NCBI RefSeq assembly: GCF_003337485.1
Contig: NZ_QPJJ01000020.1
Span: 1 to 56,153 of the forward strand
Direction of reading: 5' to 3'
Source of the DNA: Saliterribacillus persicus
Lineage (GTDB): Bacteria; Bacillota; Bacilli; Bacillales; Amphibacillaceae
Length of the DNA: 56,153 bases
Both the position numbers and the translations under genes were made by a program. Each line of letters starts with the position of its first letter. Position 1 is the stretch's first letter. Below are positions 1 through 10,838 of this stretch, in pieces. Below the pieces are notes generated by a model. The model did not search any database and was not told the origin of the DNA. It saw only the letters and a list, made by a program, of their open reading frames with translations.

Positions 1-10
1 CTCTCCATAA
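1..10 (-). rRNA. rrs: 16S rRNA, first bases only (5' end)
   Basis: Read on the minus strand the window ends in TTATGGAGAG, which is how Bacillaceae 16S rRNA begins just before the conserved TTTGATCCTGG. The rest of the gene lies outside the window. In B. subtilis a ribosomal operon (rrnJ) also follows lysS, which supports the call. Confidence 0.8.
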
Positions 11-153
11 TATGTGAGCTCGATTGCTCTAAACTTAACTAGCTTAATTTCTTACTTGACATACTGGTTGTTCTGTTCAGTTTTCAAAGATCAATAGTGC
101 TATCTCAAAACGACAGCTTATATATAATATCATTTATCAACCATTCGCGTCAA
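11..153 (-). promoter_or_regulatory. rRNA operon promoter and 16S leader
   Basis: On the minus strand a sigma-A promoter is visible: TTGACG (153-148), 18-bp spacer, TATTAT (129-124), followed by an AT-rich upstream stretch typical of rrn promoters. The leader contains CTTTGAAAACTGAACAG (about 91-75), the processing/antitermination-like sequence found before Bacillus 16S genes. A second, upstream promoter is possible but was not convincing. Confidence 0.75.
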
Positions 154-267
154 CACTTTTTTAAAATTAATTTAAAATAACATTGCGCTGTTTTTGGCGA
201 CTTAATAAATATAACATATAGTTATCGCAATAGCAATGATAAAACAAAGAATAGTTAACAGGAAAGA

Positions 268-302
268 AAAGGGTCCTTTTCCATAAGCGGAAGGACCCTT
301 TA
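268..302 (-). terminator. lysS terminator
   Basis: Inverted repeat AAGGGTCCTT / AAGGACCCTT with a short loop and a TTTTC tract on the minus strand, 15 bases after the lysS stop. It separates the folate/lysS genes from the rRNA operon. Confidence 0.85.
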
Positions 303-316
303 AATCAAAAGCTAAT

Positions 317-1828
<1,512 letters not shown>

Positions 1829-1888
1829 CTATTTTCAATGTTTCATTTAATACCTAAATTTTCTTATACTATAGCCCGATAAGTTTTA

Positions 1889-2038
1889 TACTTTCCTAGA
1901 TTGTAATAAATACTGCCAGTTAAGCCTTGGCAGTATCCAATTCACGGTAAGTATATGAAAGCAAACGTCTCCTGTCAACGCTAATACGAATTTCTCCGTT
2001 ACCGGGTAATACCATGCTGCGTGCTTATGCATTTTCAT
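1889..2038 (-). CDS. Possible small ORF in the dusB position (unrecognised)
   Basis: A 49-codon frame starting MKMHKHAAWYY and ending at a TAA lies between yazB and lysS, where B. subtilis has dusB (yacF). I do not recognise it. In favour: a strong AGGAGGTGAG sequence lies upstream and the codons look native. Against: that site is 16 bases before the ATG, which is too far, and the frame runs through an inverted repeat (1909-1936). It has no obvious signal peptide or domain. It may be a small protein or simply chance. Confidence 0.25.
1909..1936 (-). terminator. Hairpin between yazB and lysS
   Basis: Inverted repeat ATACTGCCA / TGGCAGTAT with a nine-base loop, followed on the minus strand by TTTATTAC. 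The run of T is poor, so it may be a weak terminator or attenuator, or an mRNA processing structure. Confidence 0.35.
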
Positions 2039-2096
2039 AATAGCTACACGCTCACCTCCTAATTTCAAAAGGCGACTAGCTTACAACAGACATACT

Positions 2097-2309
2097 TTAA
2101 CTTTCTTGATGCGGGTCCAATTCATCTAAAGACACATCAAGCGTCTTTGCAATTTTTTGCAATAATTCTAATGTAGGAACGCGATTCCCGCGCTCTAGTT
2201 CGCCGAGTATTGAAACAGATAATCCAACTTCCTTCGCGAATCCCACTTGTGTATAACCTTTTAATTTTCGGTAGGCTTTTATACGTTTCCCCCATATATT
2301 GTTCCCCAT
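2097..2309 (-). CDS. yazB: XRE-family helix-turn-helix protein YazB
   Basis: Small (70 residues) DNA-binding protein with one Cro/C1-type helix-turn-helix spanning about residues 7-60 (RIKAYRKLKGYTQVGFAKEV, then ELERGNRVPTLELLQKIAKT). In B. subtilis yazB also follows folK in the folate operon; its target is not known. It overlaps the 3' end of folK by 31 bases, implying translational coupling. The ATG start has GGGG seven bases upstream. Confidence 0.85.
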   Translation of the reverse strand: MGNNIWGKRIKAYRKLKGYTQVGFAKEVGLSVSILGELERGNRVPTLELLQKIAKTLDVSLDELDPHQES

Positions 2310-2788
2310 TTTATGACCCCTTCTTTATCTTCCTCAGGCAATCTTTCTAATAATTGTGAAAGTGTTTGATCTTCAAGTGTTATATCATGATCTTCTATAA
2401 TTTCAACTAGCGGTATTAATACAAATGCCCGGTCACTTATCCCAGGATGCGGGAGGGTTAAAGTGGCCGTGTCGATTTTTTCCTTTTCATAAAAAAGAAT
2501 ATCGAGATCAATAGTTCGCGGTCCCCATTTCACTTCCCTTTTTCTTCCTAAGCTTTTTTCTACCTGCTGACATAATTTTAAAAGTTGCTCTGGTGTTAAG
2601 GTTGTTGCAACCTCTATCACCATATTTAAAAATTTCCCTTGATCCACTTTACCAACAGGCTCAGTTTCAAAAACAGATGATAATTGTTTTATCGTTACAT
2701 ATTCTACTGCTTCTAATGCATGAATTGCTCTTACTAAATATTCCTGTCGTGATTCGATGTTAGACCCTAACGCAAGATATGCTCTCAT
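2279..2788 (-). CDS. folK: 6-hydroxymethyl-dihydropterin pyrophosphokinase
   Basis: Transfers pyrophosphate from ATP to 6-hydroxymethyl-7,8-dihydropterin, the step before dihydropteroate synthase in folate synthesis. The 169-residue protein opens with ALGSNI and carries the HPPK signature WGPRTIDLDILFY near residue 90-100, including the two Mg-binding aspartates. Its ATG overlaps the folB stop codon (TAATG), so folB and folK are translationally coupled. Length is as expected. Confidence 0.96.
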   Translation of the reverse strand: MRAYLALGSNIESRQEYLVRAIHALEAVEYVTIKQLSSVFETEPVGKVDQGKFLNMVIEVATTLTPEQLLKLCQQVEKSLGRKREVKWGPRTIDLDILFYEKEKIDTATLTLPHPGISDRAFVLIPLVEIIEDHDITLEDQTLSQLLERLPEEDKEGVIKWGTIYGGNV

Positions 2789-3150
2789 TATTCTCGCTCC
2801 CTATAGATCTCAACTGCCACTGATTGATAATGACCTGGAATTGGGGGATCTGGTTTATAAACTTTCACAAGACAAGCATCTAATTTATCTAATGTATTAA
2901 GAAGATTTGACGCAACCTCTTCAGCAACAGATTCTACTAAATTCCTTGATTGTCCTTCCACTACTTCTTTCACCTTTTGATAAACTACTCCATAATCAAC
3001 AGAATCCTCCATAGCATCGGACTTTCCTGCCTTTTTCAAATCTAAAAACAAAGTGAGGTCTACTAAGAAACGTTGACCTAGCTTTTTCTCTTCTTTAAAT
3101 AGCCCATGATACCCGTAAAAAGCCATTTGATTCAGATGTATTTTATCCAT
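2788..3150 (-). CDS. folB: Dihydroneopterin aldolase
   Basis: Converts dihydroneopterin to 6-hydroxymethyl-dihydropterin and glycolaldehyde in folate synthesis. The 120-residue protein has the family hallmarks MAFYGYHGLFKEEKKLGQRF near the N terminus and LVESVAEEVA in the middle. The start is the second of two close ATGs: GGAGG lies eight bases before it and only two before the first. The gene overlaps the end of folP by a few bases and shares TAATG with folK, forming a tight folP-folB-folK unit. Confidence 0.95.
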   Translation of the reverse strand: MDKIHLNQMAFYGYHGLFKEEKKLGQRFLVDLTLFLDLKKAGKSDAMEDSVDYGVVYQKVKEVVEGQSRNLVESVAEEVASNLLNTLDKLDACLVKVYKPDPPIPGHYQSVAVEIYRERE

Positions 3151-3979
3151 TTTCATGGCCTCCTTTACCGAGTATAATATCCATCATTCTTACTAAGCGG
3201 ACATTCATTTCCACATTATGTACGCGAACAATATTTACTCCTTTACTGACACCGTAGCAACTAGTTGCACCAGTTGCTTCGTCTCTTTGGGTGACAGGCA
3301 GGTCTACAGCATGTCCAATAAAAGATTTCCTACTGGTTCCAAGTAAAACAGGATAACCTAACGTAGAGAAATGCTCTAAGTTTCGTATGACTTCTAAATT
3401 CCCTTCATAGGATTTTGCAAATCCTACACCAGGATCTAAGATAATCTGCTCGTCTGAAACACCTTTTTCTTTTGCAATTCTGATACTTTCCTTCAAATCT
3501 TCCAGCATATCTGGAATAAGATCGATATAATCTTGATTACTTCGATTGTGCATTAAAATGATTGGTGCATTAAAATGAGCAGCTACTTCAGCGATCCGCG
3601 GATCATATTTCGCTCCCCATACATCATTTATAATCGAAGCACCCGCCTCCAATGCCGCTTGGGCTACATTTGATTTATACGTATCAATAGAGATTGGAAT
3701 GGTTAATTTATTAGAAAGAGCACTTATTATTGGAGTAATACGAGCAATTTCTTCTTTTTCAGATATTTTAATATGACCAGGCCTCGTCGATTCTCCGCCT
3801 ACATCAATAATATGAGCACCTTCTGCTTCCATTTTTAAACCTTGGGAAATTGCATTTTCTAATTCGAGGTAGGACCCTCCATCAGAAAAGGAGTCAGGAG
3901 TAACATTTAGAATACCCATTACTAGCGTCTCTTTATTGTAATAAAAGTTTTTCTTATTTGTCTTTAAAGCTTTATGCAT
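3143..3979 (-). CDS. folP: Dihydropteroate synthase
   Basis: Condenses 6-hydroxymethyl-dihydropterin pyrophosphate with p-aminobenzoate; it is the sulfonamide target (sul). The 278-residue TIM-barrel enzyme shows both signatures: MGILNVTPDSFSDGG near residues 21-35 and DVGGESTRPG near 60-69, plus DPGVGFAKS and the C-terminal RVHNV. GGACGG precedes the ATG. It heads the folate genes here; the p-aminobenzoate genes pabB, pabA and pabC, which precede it in B. subtilis, are not in this window. Confidence 0.97.
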   Translation of the reverse strand: MHKALKTNKKNFYYNKETLVMGILNVTPDSFSDGGSYLELENAISQGLKMEAEGAHIIDVGGESTRPGHIKISEKEEIARITPIISALSNKLTIPISIDTYKSNVAQAALEAGASIINDVWGAKYDPRIAEVAAHFNAPIILMHNRSNQDYIDLIPDMLEDLKESIRIAKEKGVSDEQIILDPGVGFAKSYEGNLEVIRNLEHFSTLGYPVLLGTSRKSFIGHAVDLPVTQRDEATGATSCYGVSKGVNIVRVHNVEMNVRLVRMMDIILGKGGHENG

Positions 3980-4006
3980 TTTATCCGTCCTCTATCAGAA
4001 AGACTC

Positions 4007-4037
4007 GGCTTATCGCTAAGTCTTTATGGCGAAAGCC
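4007..4037. repeat. Hairpin repeat, copy 1 (folP upstream region)
   Basis: A 31-base imperfect palindrome beginning GGCTTATCGC and ending GGCGAAAGCC. A near copy lies at 26932-26961 after ectD; the two share the 3' part TCTTTATGGCGAAAGCC exactly. A second hairpin (AAATTTTCAC / GTGAAAATTT) follows at about 4064-4103. The 3980-4205 gap otherwise holds no gene; a weak sigma-A-like promoter for folP (TTGACC near 4139) is possible. Confidence 0.5.
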
Positions 4038-4209
4038 TTCAATTTACTTATACTTGGCATATTAAATTTTCACTACGCAGATTAGAGCTTCGCGTGAAAA
4101 TTTCTTTCTTAACGTATAAAAAAATCGACCTTAGGTCAATTATGTCTTCATAACTTTGGATTATAACATAAATTCCACTTGTAGGAAAAGATTTCAGAAA
4201 ATTTCACAG

Positions 4210-4259
4210 AAAAAACGACCATCTACTAGAGATGGCCGCAGACCTCTTTATGAAGAGGT
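4210..4259 (-). terminator. cysK terminator
   Basis: Minus-strand hairpin GGCCATCT / AGATGGTC followed by G and TTTTTT at 4210-4237. A second hairpin (ACCTCTTTATGAAGAGGT) lies at 4242-4259, directly after the cysK stop. Confidence 0.8.
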
Positions 4260-4272
4260 ATAAATGCATATA

Positions 4273-5196
4273 TTAATCTTCGAAATTATATAATGGTGTA
4301 GATAAATAACGCTCGCCATTACTTGGTATGACCGCTAGAACTTTTTTACCTTTACCTAATTTTTTTGCAACCTGTTTTGCAGCATAAATCGCAGCACCTG
4401 AAGATACGCCTCCAAGCAAGCCATCTTTACGTGCAGCTTCTCTTGCAGTTTCATATGCTTGATCATTGCTAACAGTAATAACCTCATCATATACTTCTGT
4501 ATTCAATACTTCTGGAACAAAGCCTGCTCCAATACCTTGAATTTTGTGTGGTCCTGGCTTTCCACCAGATAAAATAGCGGAATCTTCTGGTTCTACTGCA
4601 ACGATATGGATGTTATCAAAATGTTTTTTCAATACTTTTCCAGCTCCAGTAATTGTTCCACCAGTTCCAATACCAGAAACAAATGCATCTAGTTGATCTC
4701 CCATTTGCTCTACAATTTCTTTACCAGTTGTACGCGCATGGACTGCTGGGTTAGCTACATTATTGAATTGCTGGGGCATGAAATAACCGTGCTTTTCTTG
4801 TAATTCACCCGCTTTTGCAATAGCACCTTTCATTCCTTCTGCACCTGGTGTTAATACTAATTCTGCACCATATGCTTTTAATAAGTTTCTTCTCTCAGTA
4901 CTCATTGTATCCGGCATAACAAGCACTGCTTTATAGCCCTTTACAGCTGCTACTAACGCTAAACCGATTCCCGTATTTCCGCTTGTTGGTTCAATTATCG
5001 TGTCACCTTTTTTTAAGTGACCTTCTTCCTCGGCCGCTTCTATCATAGCTAAAGCGATACGATCCTTTACAGAGCTTCCAGGATTCATAAATTCTAATTT
5101 TAAGTAAATTTCTGCACCCTCTGGATCTGCTGTACGATTTAATTTCACGATCGGCGTATTTCCAATTAATTCTGTCATTGATTGAGCAACTTTCAT
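4273..5196 (-). CDS. cysK: Cysteine synthase A (O-acetylserine sulfhydrylase)
   Basis: PLP enzyme that makes cysteine from O-acetylserine and sulfide. The 307-residue protein has the PLP lysine in [10 protein letters not shown] (K44), the substrate loop [11 protein letters not shown] (70-80), and the glycine-rich phosphate loop [12 protein letters not shown] near 175-186. A good ribosome binding site (AGGAGG) precedes the ATG. It is a single-gene unit with its own promoter and terminator, placed as in B. subtilis between yacD and the folate genes. Confidence 0.97.
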   Translation of the reverse strand: MKVAQSMTELIGNTPIVKLNRTADPEGAEIYLKLEFMNPGSSVKDRIALAMIEAAEEEGHLKKGDTIIEPTSGNTGIGLALVAAVKGYKAVLVMPDTMSTERRNLLKAYGAELVLTPGAEGMKGAIAKAGELQEKHGYFMPQQFNNVANPAVHARTTGKEIVEQMGDQLDAFVSGIGTGGTITGAGKVLKKHFDNIHIVAVEPEDSAILSGGKPGPHKIQGIGAGFVPEVLNTEVYDEVITVSNDQAYETAREAARKDGLLGGVSSGAAIYAAKQVAKKLGKGKKVLAVIPSNGERYLSTPLYNFED

Positions 5197-5241
5197 TTGA
5201 CGTTCCTCCTAATTCCGAGTAAATTTATTGGTTTTAACTAC

Positions 5242-5270
5242 AATTTACGCTAAACACCATTTTCTGTCAA
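5242..5270 (-). promoter_or_regulatory. cysK promoter
   Basis: Sigma-A-type sequence on the minus strand: TTGACA (5270-5265), 17-bp spacer, TAAATT (5247-5242), about 45 bases before the cysK ATG. Confidence 0.6.
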
Positions 5271-5287
5271 GTGATCAACTTCATACA

Positions 5288-6199
5288 CTAATCTTCATAA
5301 ATCCAATCAATTTCATATTGCTCCCAAAGTAGCGATGGGTCTACATTTTGTTCTAATTTATCTAGGGCAACATCACGTCTTACTTCTTCATATGCTTCTT
5401 CGAATGTAAAGGTGATTTCTGGTAAGTTTTGATGTAAATAAACAATTACTTGACTATTTCCAACCGAAAAAGGATCACTATACGTCTCTTCCTTCAATTC
5501 CTTTACTTGGACGAAGTATTCATCTGATAAGAAGCTTGATGTATCGGTGTAAAATCCTAGGTAGCCTCCTGAATCTCTTGTATCCTCATCCGTAGAATAT
5601 TCTCGTGAAACTTCTTGAAAAGAAGCACCTTCCTCTAGCGCTTCTAAAGCAAGCTGCGCTTGGGATTCAGAATTAACTACAATATGAGATAACTGAAACA
5701 TCTCTGTGAAGTTATACTGACGCTCATACTCTGCGAAATAATCTTCTAGCTCCGCATCACTTACCTCAATATCTTCAGTTAGAAGCTGTTCAAGATAGAA
5801 ACGATACCTAATTTCTTCTTCCCATTTTTCTCGTTTCTCTTCTCGCTCTTCCTTAGTCAACACATCTTCTAGTGTCATCAATCGTGCAATTTCTCGATTA
5901 ATCGTTTTATCTTCTACCTCGATATTATTTTCCTCTGCTAATTGAAAAACTACTTCATGATTAATCATCTCGCGTAGCGTTTGCTTTCCGTGTTCGTTTA
6001 ACAATTCATTGACCCAAGTTTTATACTCTATTTCATCGCCATCAATTTCTGCAACAGGTTCTTTTTCATTTACCCCATTCTTAGTACCTGAAATATTTTG
6101 TACTTCGACTTGATCTTTTTCATTTACGCACATCATGATCGTAAAAATATTAACAATTAATAGCAGTAGTATTACTCCCCATAAATACTTGCGCGGCAT
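5288..6199 (-). CDS. yacD: Membrane-anchored parvulin-type peptidyl-prolyl isomerase YacD
   Basis: 303-residue protein with an N-terminal membrane segment (about 5-23) and an external part. A SurA-N/trigger-like region (50-150) is followed by a parvulin rotamase domain (about 165-265) with LSHIVV, STDEDTRDSGGYLGFY and DPFSV, as in PrsA. It probably assists folding of secreted proteins outside the membrane. The cysteine at residue 24 (TIMMC) does not fit a standard lipobox, so it looks like a signal anchor rather than a lipoprotein. It sits between hslO and cysK as in B. subtilis. Confidence 0.85.
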   Translation of the reverse strand: MPRKYLWGVILLLLIVNIFTIMMCVNEKDQVEVQNISGTKNGVNEKEPVAEIDGDEIEYKTWVNELLNEHGKQTLREMINHEVVFQLAEENNIEVEDKTINREIARLMTLEDVLTKEEREEKREKWEEEIRYRFYLEQLLTEDIEVSDAELEDYFAEYERQYNFTEMFQLSHIVVNSESQAQLALEALEEGASFQEVSREYSTDEDTRDSGGYLGFYTDTSSFLSDEYFVQVKELKEETYSDPFSVGNSQVIVYLHQNLPEITFTFEEAYEEVRRDVALDKLEQNVDPSLLWEQYEIDWIYED

Positions 6200-6217
6200 C
6201 GAAAGTTTCCTCTCTCT

Positions 6218-7087
6218 TTAAGATTTTAATGCTTTTAGCTCGTCGATGTTAAAGGTATACATTTCATTACAGAAATGACAGGATGCTTCTGCGCCATGAT
6301 CTTCTTTAATCATATTATCTATTTCTTCATTACCCATCCCCTGAATTGCCGTTCCTACTCGTTCCTTCGAACAATTGCAATGAAAGGAAACGGGAAGCTT
6401 TTCATGAATTTTTAGATTACCTTCTCCTAAGAGAACTTCTAAAATATCCTCCGGCGACTTCCCATCTCTGATCAAACTCGAAATGGCGGGCATGTCTTTT
6501 AGACGTTGTTCAATTCTATCAATGATATCGTCATCTGCATTTGGTAGCATTTGCAGAATAAATCCTCCTGCCGCTAAAATACTATGATCTGGATTCACTA
6601 ATACTCCTGCACCTACAGCTGAAGGTACTTGTTCAGATGTTGCAAAATAATAGGTGAAATCTTCACTAACCTCACCCGAAACAATGGGCACTTGCCCTGT
6701 GAAATTATTTTTTAATCCGAGATCCTTCACGATACTTAGTGTACCTGATGTACCTACTGCACGCGCTACATCTAACTTCCCTTTATCATTTAATTCAAAA
6801 TCCACATGAGGGTTTACCGTGTAGCCTCTAACCTGACCTTTAGCATTACTATCTGCAACAATAGCACCCATAGGGCCATCGCCTTCTAATTTCACTGTAA
6901 GCTTGTCCTCGCCTTTTAGCATAGCGCCCATCATGGTGGTGATTGTCATCGTTCTTCCAAGTGCTGCAGACGCTGTTGCCCAAGTATCTTGTCTACGTCT
7001 TGCTTCTTCAATTGTATCTGTTGTTTGTATGGCATAAGCACGAACATTATTGTTAAATCCTGTTGCCTTTATTAAATAGTCACTCAT
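6218..7087 (-). CDS. hslO: Redox-regulated chaperone Hsp33
   Basis: Cytoplasmic holdase chaperone activated by oxidation and heat. The 289-residue protein has the Hsp33 N-terminal fold and the zinc-binding redox switch at the C terminus: CxC at 237/239 ([10 protein letters not shown]) and CxxC at 270/273 (CHFC). All four cysteines are present, so it should be redox active. It overlaps the end of coaX by 8 bases, indicating a coaX-hslO operon; its own ribosome site is weak, consistent with coupling. Confidence 0.95.
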   Translation of the reverse strand: MSDYLIKATGFNNNVRAYAIQTTDTIEEARRRQDTWATASAALGRTMTITTMMGAMLKGEDKLTVKLEGDGPMGAIVADSNAKGQVRGYTVNPHVDFELNDKGKLDVARAVGTSGTLSIVKDLGLKNNFTGQVPIVSGEVSEDFTYYFATSEQVPSAVGAGVLVNPDHSILAAGGFILQMLPNADDDIIDRIEQRLKDMPAISSLIRDGKSPEDILEVLLGEGNLKIHEKLPVSFHCNCSKERVGTAIQGMGNEEIDNMIKEDHGAEASCHFCNEMYTFNIDELKALKS

Positions 7088-7880
7088 TTATATTCAAGCC
7101 TTTCCTAAATTGATTTTCGTTTAATAGATAAATTTCATATAAGCCCTTCAAGGTTAAGTAAGGATCGACGTGTTCAATCGTTGTAGAATCCTTTGCAATC
7201 ATATTTGCAAGTCCTCCAGTAGCAATTACTTTTGGATTTCCTCCCTTTTCTTCCTTGATTCTTCTTACTAACTCATCCACTTGACCAACATAACCAAAAT
7301 ATACCCCTGATTGCATTGCGCTGACTGTTGAGTTTCCAAGCACACTACCAGGATTTTTAATCTCAATTTTAGGCAGCTTAGCTGCATTTGCATATAAAGC
7401 GTCTAATGAAATGTTAATCCCTGGCGCTATAATTCCACCAACATATTCTTCTTCATCATTGACATAACAGTATGTCGTAGCTGTACCAAAATCAATGATA
7501 ATAGCAGGTGAGCCATATTCTTTCACCACACCAACGGCGTTGACAATACGATCTGCGCCTATTTCCTTTGGATTAGGGTACTTCATTTTGAGAGCTGGAT
7601 TTATTTTTTCTTGACCTATAATCATCGGTTTTTGATAAAAATATTTTTCTGACATCCGTTCCAAAGCAAAAAGTATGGGAGGAACGACGGATGACACTAT
7701 AATACCTGTGATATCTGAAAAGCTAATCCCAACGTGTTCCATAAGCGATTTTACGAACATTGCATATTCATCTTCTGTTTTATTTTTATCTGTTTGCATT
7801 CTCCATTGATACGTTAGTTTACCCTGATCAAACACACCTAAAACAGTATTAGTATTTCCTACATCTAATACAAAAATCAT
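7080..7880 (-). CDS. coaX: Type III pantothenate kinase
   Basis: Phosphorylates pantothenate, the first step of coenzyme A synthesis. This is the CoaX type: ASKHA-fold with phosphate motif [17 protein letters not shown] at the N terminus, [10 protein letters not shown] near residue 106 and [10 protein letters not shown] near 127. At 266 residues it is normal length. It lies between ftsH and hslO as in B. subtilis and shares an 8-base overlap with hslO. Confidence 0.95.
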   Translation of the reverse strand: MIFVLDVGNTNTVLGVFDQGKLTYQWRMQTDKNKTEDEYAMFVKSLMEHVGISFSDITGIIVSSVVPPILFALERMSEKYFYQKPMIIGQEKINPALKMKYPNPKEIGADRIVNAVGVVKEYGSPAIIIDFGTATTYCYVNDEEEYVGGIIAPGINISLDALYANAAKLPKIEIKNPGSVLGNSTVSAMQSGVYFGYVGQVDELVRRIKEEKGGNPKVIATGGLANMIAKDSTTIEHVDPYLTLKGLYEIYLLNENQFRKGLNINE

Positions 7881-7920
7881 GATAATTCCTCACTTTTGAA
7901 TTTTTAATATCTCGTACACC

Positions 7921-7950
7921 ATTGTATATGTCTAGGATATCTTGTTGCAA
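7921..7950 (-). promoter_or_regulatory. Probable coaX-hslO promoter
   Basis: Minus strand TTGCAA (7950-7945), 18-bp spacer, TACAAT (7926-7921), about 40 bases before the coaX start. The -35 is imperfect. Confidence 0.4.
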
Positions 7951-8116
7951 GTTTGAACACACCAAATTGTTGTTGCTACAGGCTCAGAGTGATGGGGCTA
8001 AATTGTTACTACCTTCAACTGATTCATCGTTAAAAATAACGACCTAGATTTCTTCTTATTTTTAAGCAAAGCACACTAAACGATAGTACGGTAATTTTTA
8101 TGCTTTCCTATAGTAT

Positions 8117-8148
8117 GAGAAAAGCGACTCCCAAAAAGGAAGTCGCTT
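8117..8148 (-). terminator. ftsH terminator
   Basis: Inverted repeat AAGCGACT / AGTCGCTT with a purine-rich loop followed by TTTTC on the minus strand, 10 bases after the ftsH stop. Confidence 0.8.
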
Positions 8149-8158
8149 AGATTTAAAC

Positions 8159-10147
8159 TTATTCTTTTTTATCTTTATCTTCTTCAGATGACTCAGAAGT
8201 TTCATCATCCGTTTTGGACTGAATGTTAACTTTAACTTCTTGCTCATCTTCATTACTTTCATTTGAATCATCTGTTTTACTTTCGGTTGCTTTTGCTTCA
8301 CCATTTTGTTCTGAAACAACTGGATCTGGCAATTTACCTTTTTCAAACAACGATTTGATTTGAGCTGCATCGAGCGTTTCAACTTCAAGTAACGTTTTCG
8401 CTATTAACTCAAGCTTATCCTGATTATCTGTTAAAATCTGTTTCGCTCTCTCATAACATTGATTTACGAAATTTTGCATTTCTTGATCAATCTCATAAGC
8501 AATAGCTTCACTATAGTTTTGTTCATTCTGCATGTCGCGACCCAAGAATACTTGGCCACCTGAGCTACCAAATTGGATTGGACCAATCTTATCACTCATA
8601 CCATACTCAGAAACCATCTTGCGCGCAATACCTGTAGCACGCTGGAAGTCATTATGTGCACCTGTACTTACTTCACCAAAAATAACTTCTTCAGCTACAC
8701 GTCCACCCAATAGGCCTGTAATTTTATCTAGCAATTCTGGTTTTGTCATAAAGTAACGATCTTCTCTTGGAAGCATCACAGCATAACCACCAGCTTGCCC
8801 ACGAGGGACGATGGTCACTTTATGTACCATATCGGCATCATCTAGAACCATTCCAATAATCGTGTGTCCACTCTCATGATAAGCAACAATGTTGCGTTCC
8901 TTCTTAGAAATAACCCTACTTTTCTTGGCTGGACCTGCAATAACACGGTCAATCGCCTCATCGACATCTTCCATGTCAATCTTCGTCTTATCAGTACGGG
9001 CAGCTACTAACGCCGCTTCATTTAATAAGTTTTCAAGGTCTGCACCAGAAAAACCAGGTGTACGCATTGCAATTGTTTTCAGCTCTACGTCTTCAGCCAT
9101 TGGTTTATCACGAGCGTGTACTTTAAGAACATCCTCACGACCTCTTAAGTCTGGTCGATCTACTGTAATTTGACGGTCAAAACGTCCCGGACGTAGTAAC
9201 GCTGGATCTAAAATATCTGGTCTGTTTGTTGCAGCTATAATGATAATTCCTTCATTTTCACCAAAACCGTCCATTTCAACAAGTAGTTGGTTTAAGGTTT
9301 GTTCACGTTCATCGTGACCGCCACCAACACCAGCACCACGTTGTCTACCTACTGCATCAATTTCATCAATGAAAATGATACACGGTGCATTTTTCTTAGC
9401 ATTTTCAAACAAGTCACGCACACGAGAAGCACCGACCCCAACAAACATTTCCACAAAGTCAGAACCACTGATAGAGAAGAATGGTACGCCAGCTTCTCCG
9501 GCAACTGCTCTAGCAAGTAACGTTTTACCTGTACCTGGAGGTCCTACTAAAAGAACACCCTTTGGAATTTTAGCGCCAATTGCTGTGAATTTGCGAGGGT
9601 CTTTTAAGAAATCTACTACCTCTACAAGTTCTTGCTTTTCTTCATCAGCACCGGCAACGTCATTAAAACGAACCTTTTTCTTGTCCTCACTGTACATTTT
9701 CGCCTTACTTTTCCCAAAGTTCATCACACGACTTCCGCCGCCTTGCGCTTGGTTAAGTAAGAAGAAAAATAGGATAAATATGATCACAAATGGAATCATG
9801 GTCGTTAAGAAAGTGACCCATCCACTTGGTTGCTCTTCTTCTTGCACATCTAATATTCCTTGCTCACTGGCTAACTCTTCTACTTCTGTCACAAGAGTCG
9901 GATTATCAAGGATATTCGTGACGAATGTTGCATCCTCACCAGAGGTTAATTCACCAGTAATACGGATAACCCCATTAGACGGGCGCATTACCATTTCTGC
10001 GATTTCGCCATTTTCTAAAGCTTGCGTAAATTCACTTACCTTGAATTCTTCGGCCTGGTTATTTTGACCATTAAATACTGATACAATCCCAATTACCACT
10101 AAAAATATTAGAAAATATAGGATCACATTACGTATAATTCGATTCAT
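8159..10147 (-). CDS. ftsH: ATP-dependent zinc metalloprotease FtsH
   Basis: Membrane AAA+ protease that degrades misfolded membrane proteins and short-lived regulators. The 662 residues contain TM1 (8-25), an external domain (28-105), TM2 (111-132), the AAA module with Walker A GPPGTGKT (202-209), Walker B IIFIDEID and the second region of homology, then the zinc site HESGH near residue 424. The C terminus is very acidic (about 605-662). It stands between hprT and coaX as in other Bacilli. Confidence 0.97.
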   Translation of the reverse strand: MNRIIRNVILYFLIFLVVIGIVSVFNGQNNQAEEFKVSEFTQALENGEIAEMVMRPSNGVIRITGELTSGEDATFVTNILDNPTLVTEVEELASEQGILDVQEEEQPSGWVTFLTTMIPFVIIFILFFFLLNQAQGGGSRVMNFGKSKAKMYSEDKKKVRFNDVAGADEEKQELVEVVDFLKDPRKFTAIGAKIPKGVLLVGPPGTGKTLLARAVAGEAGVPFFSISGSDFVEMFVGVGASRVRDLFENAKKNAPCIIFIDEIDAVGRQRGAGVGGGHDEREQTLNQLLVEMDGFGENEGIIIIAATNRPDILDPALLRPGRFDRQITVDRPDLRGREDVLKVHARDKPMAEDVELKTIAMRTPGFSGADLENLLNEAALVAARTDKTKIDMEDVDEAIDRVIAGPAKKSRVISKKERNIVAYHESGHTIIGMVLDDADMVHKVTIVPRGQAGGYAVMLPREDRYFMTKPELLDKITGLLGGRVAEEVIFGEVSTGAHNDFQRATGIARKMVSEYGMSDKIGPIQFGSSGGQVFLGRDMQNEQNYSEAIAYEIDQEMQNFVNQCYERAKQILTDNQDKLELIAKTLLEVETLDAAQIKSLFEKGKLPDPVVSEQNGEAKATESKTDDSNESNEDEQEVKVNIQSKTDDETSESSEEDKDKKE

Positions 10148-10183
10148 TGCCTACCTCCTCCCAAAACGAGAAAACTATAGTAA

Positions 10184-10213
10184 ATAGTACCATATAAAAA
10201 TACTACATTACAA
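10184..10213 (-). promoter_or_regulatory. Probable ftsH promoter
   Basis: Minus strand TTGTAA (10213-10208), 18-bp spacer, TACTAT (10189-10184). The ribosome binding site GGGAGGAGG follows before the ATG. Confidence 0.4.
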
Positions 10214-10287
10214 CTAATTGCAACTATTTTTAAGATATGTATTTTTTACGTGAACCATTCCTATTTAAACTTATCTATTTGTAACGA

Positions 10288-10827
10288 TTACCCACCATAT
10301 ACTTCTGGCTTTAGAATGCCAATATAAGGTAAGTTACGATATTTTTCCTGATAATCTAACCCATAACCAACTACAAATTCATTTGGCACTTCAAAACCAA
10401 CTAGATCTGCTTTGATATCTGCGGTTCTTCCTGCCGGTTTATCTAACAGGGTAACAATTTTAATGGAACGCGCCTTCCGGTATTTAAAAAGATCCACAAG
10501 ATAACGTAATGTTAATCCACTATCAATAATGTCTTCGATAATTAAAAGATCTCTTCCTTCTACTTGTGTGTTTAAGTCCTTTACAATTTTAACTTCTCCA
10601 CTTGAGCGCATTTCATTTCCATAGCTGGAGACGTCCATAAAATCCATTTCAATATGTGTCTCAATATGACGACATACATCCGACATAAATGGTAGTGCTC
10701 CTTTTAATACTCCTATCGCCAAGGGAAATTTATTATCGTATTCTTCTGTTAATTGCTTCCCGATCTCTTGGCACTTTTGGTCAATTTGCTCTTTTGAAAT
10801 TAATACTTCCTTAATTTCATTCTGCAT
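10288..10827 (-). CDS. hprT: Hypoxanthine-guanine phosphoribosyltransferase
   Basis: Purine salvage enzyme that joins hypoxanthine or guanine to PRPP. The 179-residue protein has the PRPP-binding loop EDIIDSGLT (98-106) and the C-terminal [16 protein letters not shown] motif. It follows tilS by 11 bases and precedes ftsH; this tilS-hprT-ftsH order is conserved in Firmicutes, where TilS and HprT can interact to regulate ftsH in some species. Confidence 0.96.
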   Translation of the reverse strand: MQNEIKEVLISKEQIDQKCQEIGKQLTEEYDNKFPLAIGVLKGALPFMSDVCRHIETHIEMDFMDVSSYGNEMRSSGEVKIVKDLNTQVEGRDLLIIEDIIDSGLTLRYLVDLFKYRKARSIKIVTLLDKPAGRTADIKADLVGFEVPNEFVVGYGLDYQEKYRNLPYIGILKPEVYGG

Positions 10828-10838
10828 GCTTGTCCCTC

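Noticed and set aside
181-240. Second (P1) rRNA promoter upstream of the one called
   Set aside because: TTGCGA and TATTAA at 17-bp spacing are too poor in this AT-rich region to call.
5197-5225. CymR binding site in the cysK leader (CGGAATTA)
   Set aside because: The half-site resembles what I recall of CymR targets but the whole motif could not be matched with confidence, and it overlaps the ribosome site.
9369-10067. 232-codon plus-strand frame within ftsH
   Set aside because: It is antisense to the conserved ftsH N-terminal half, has no ribosome site, and its composition follows from ftsH codons.
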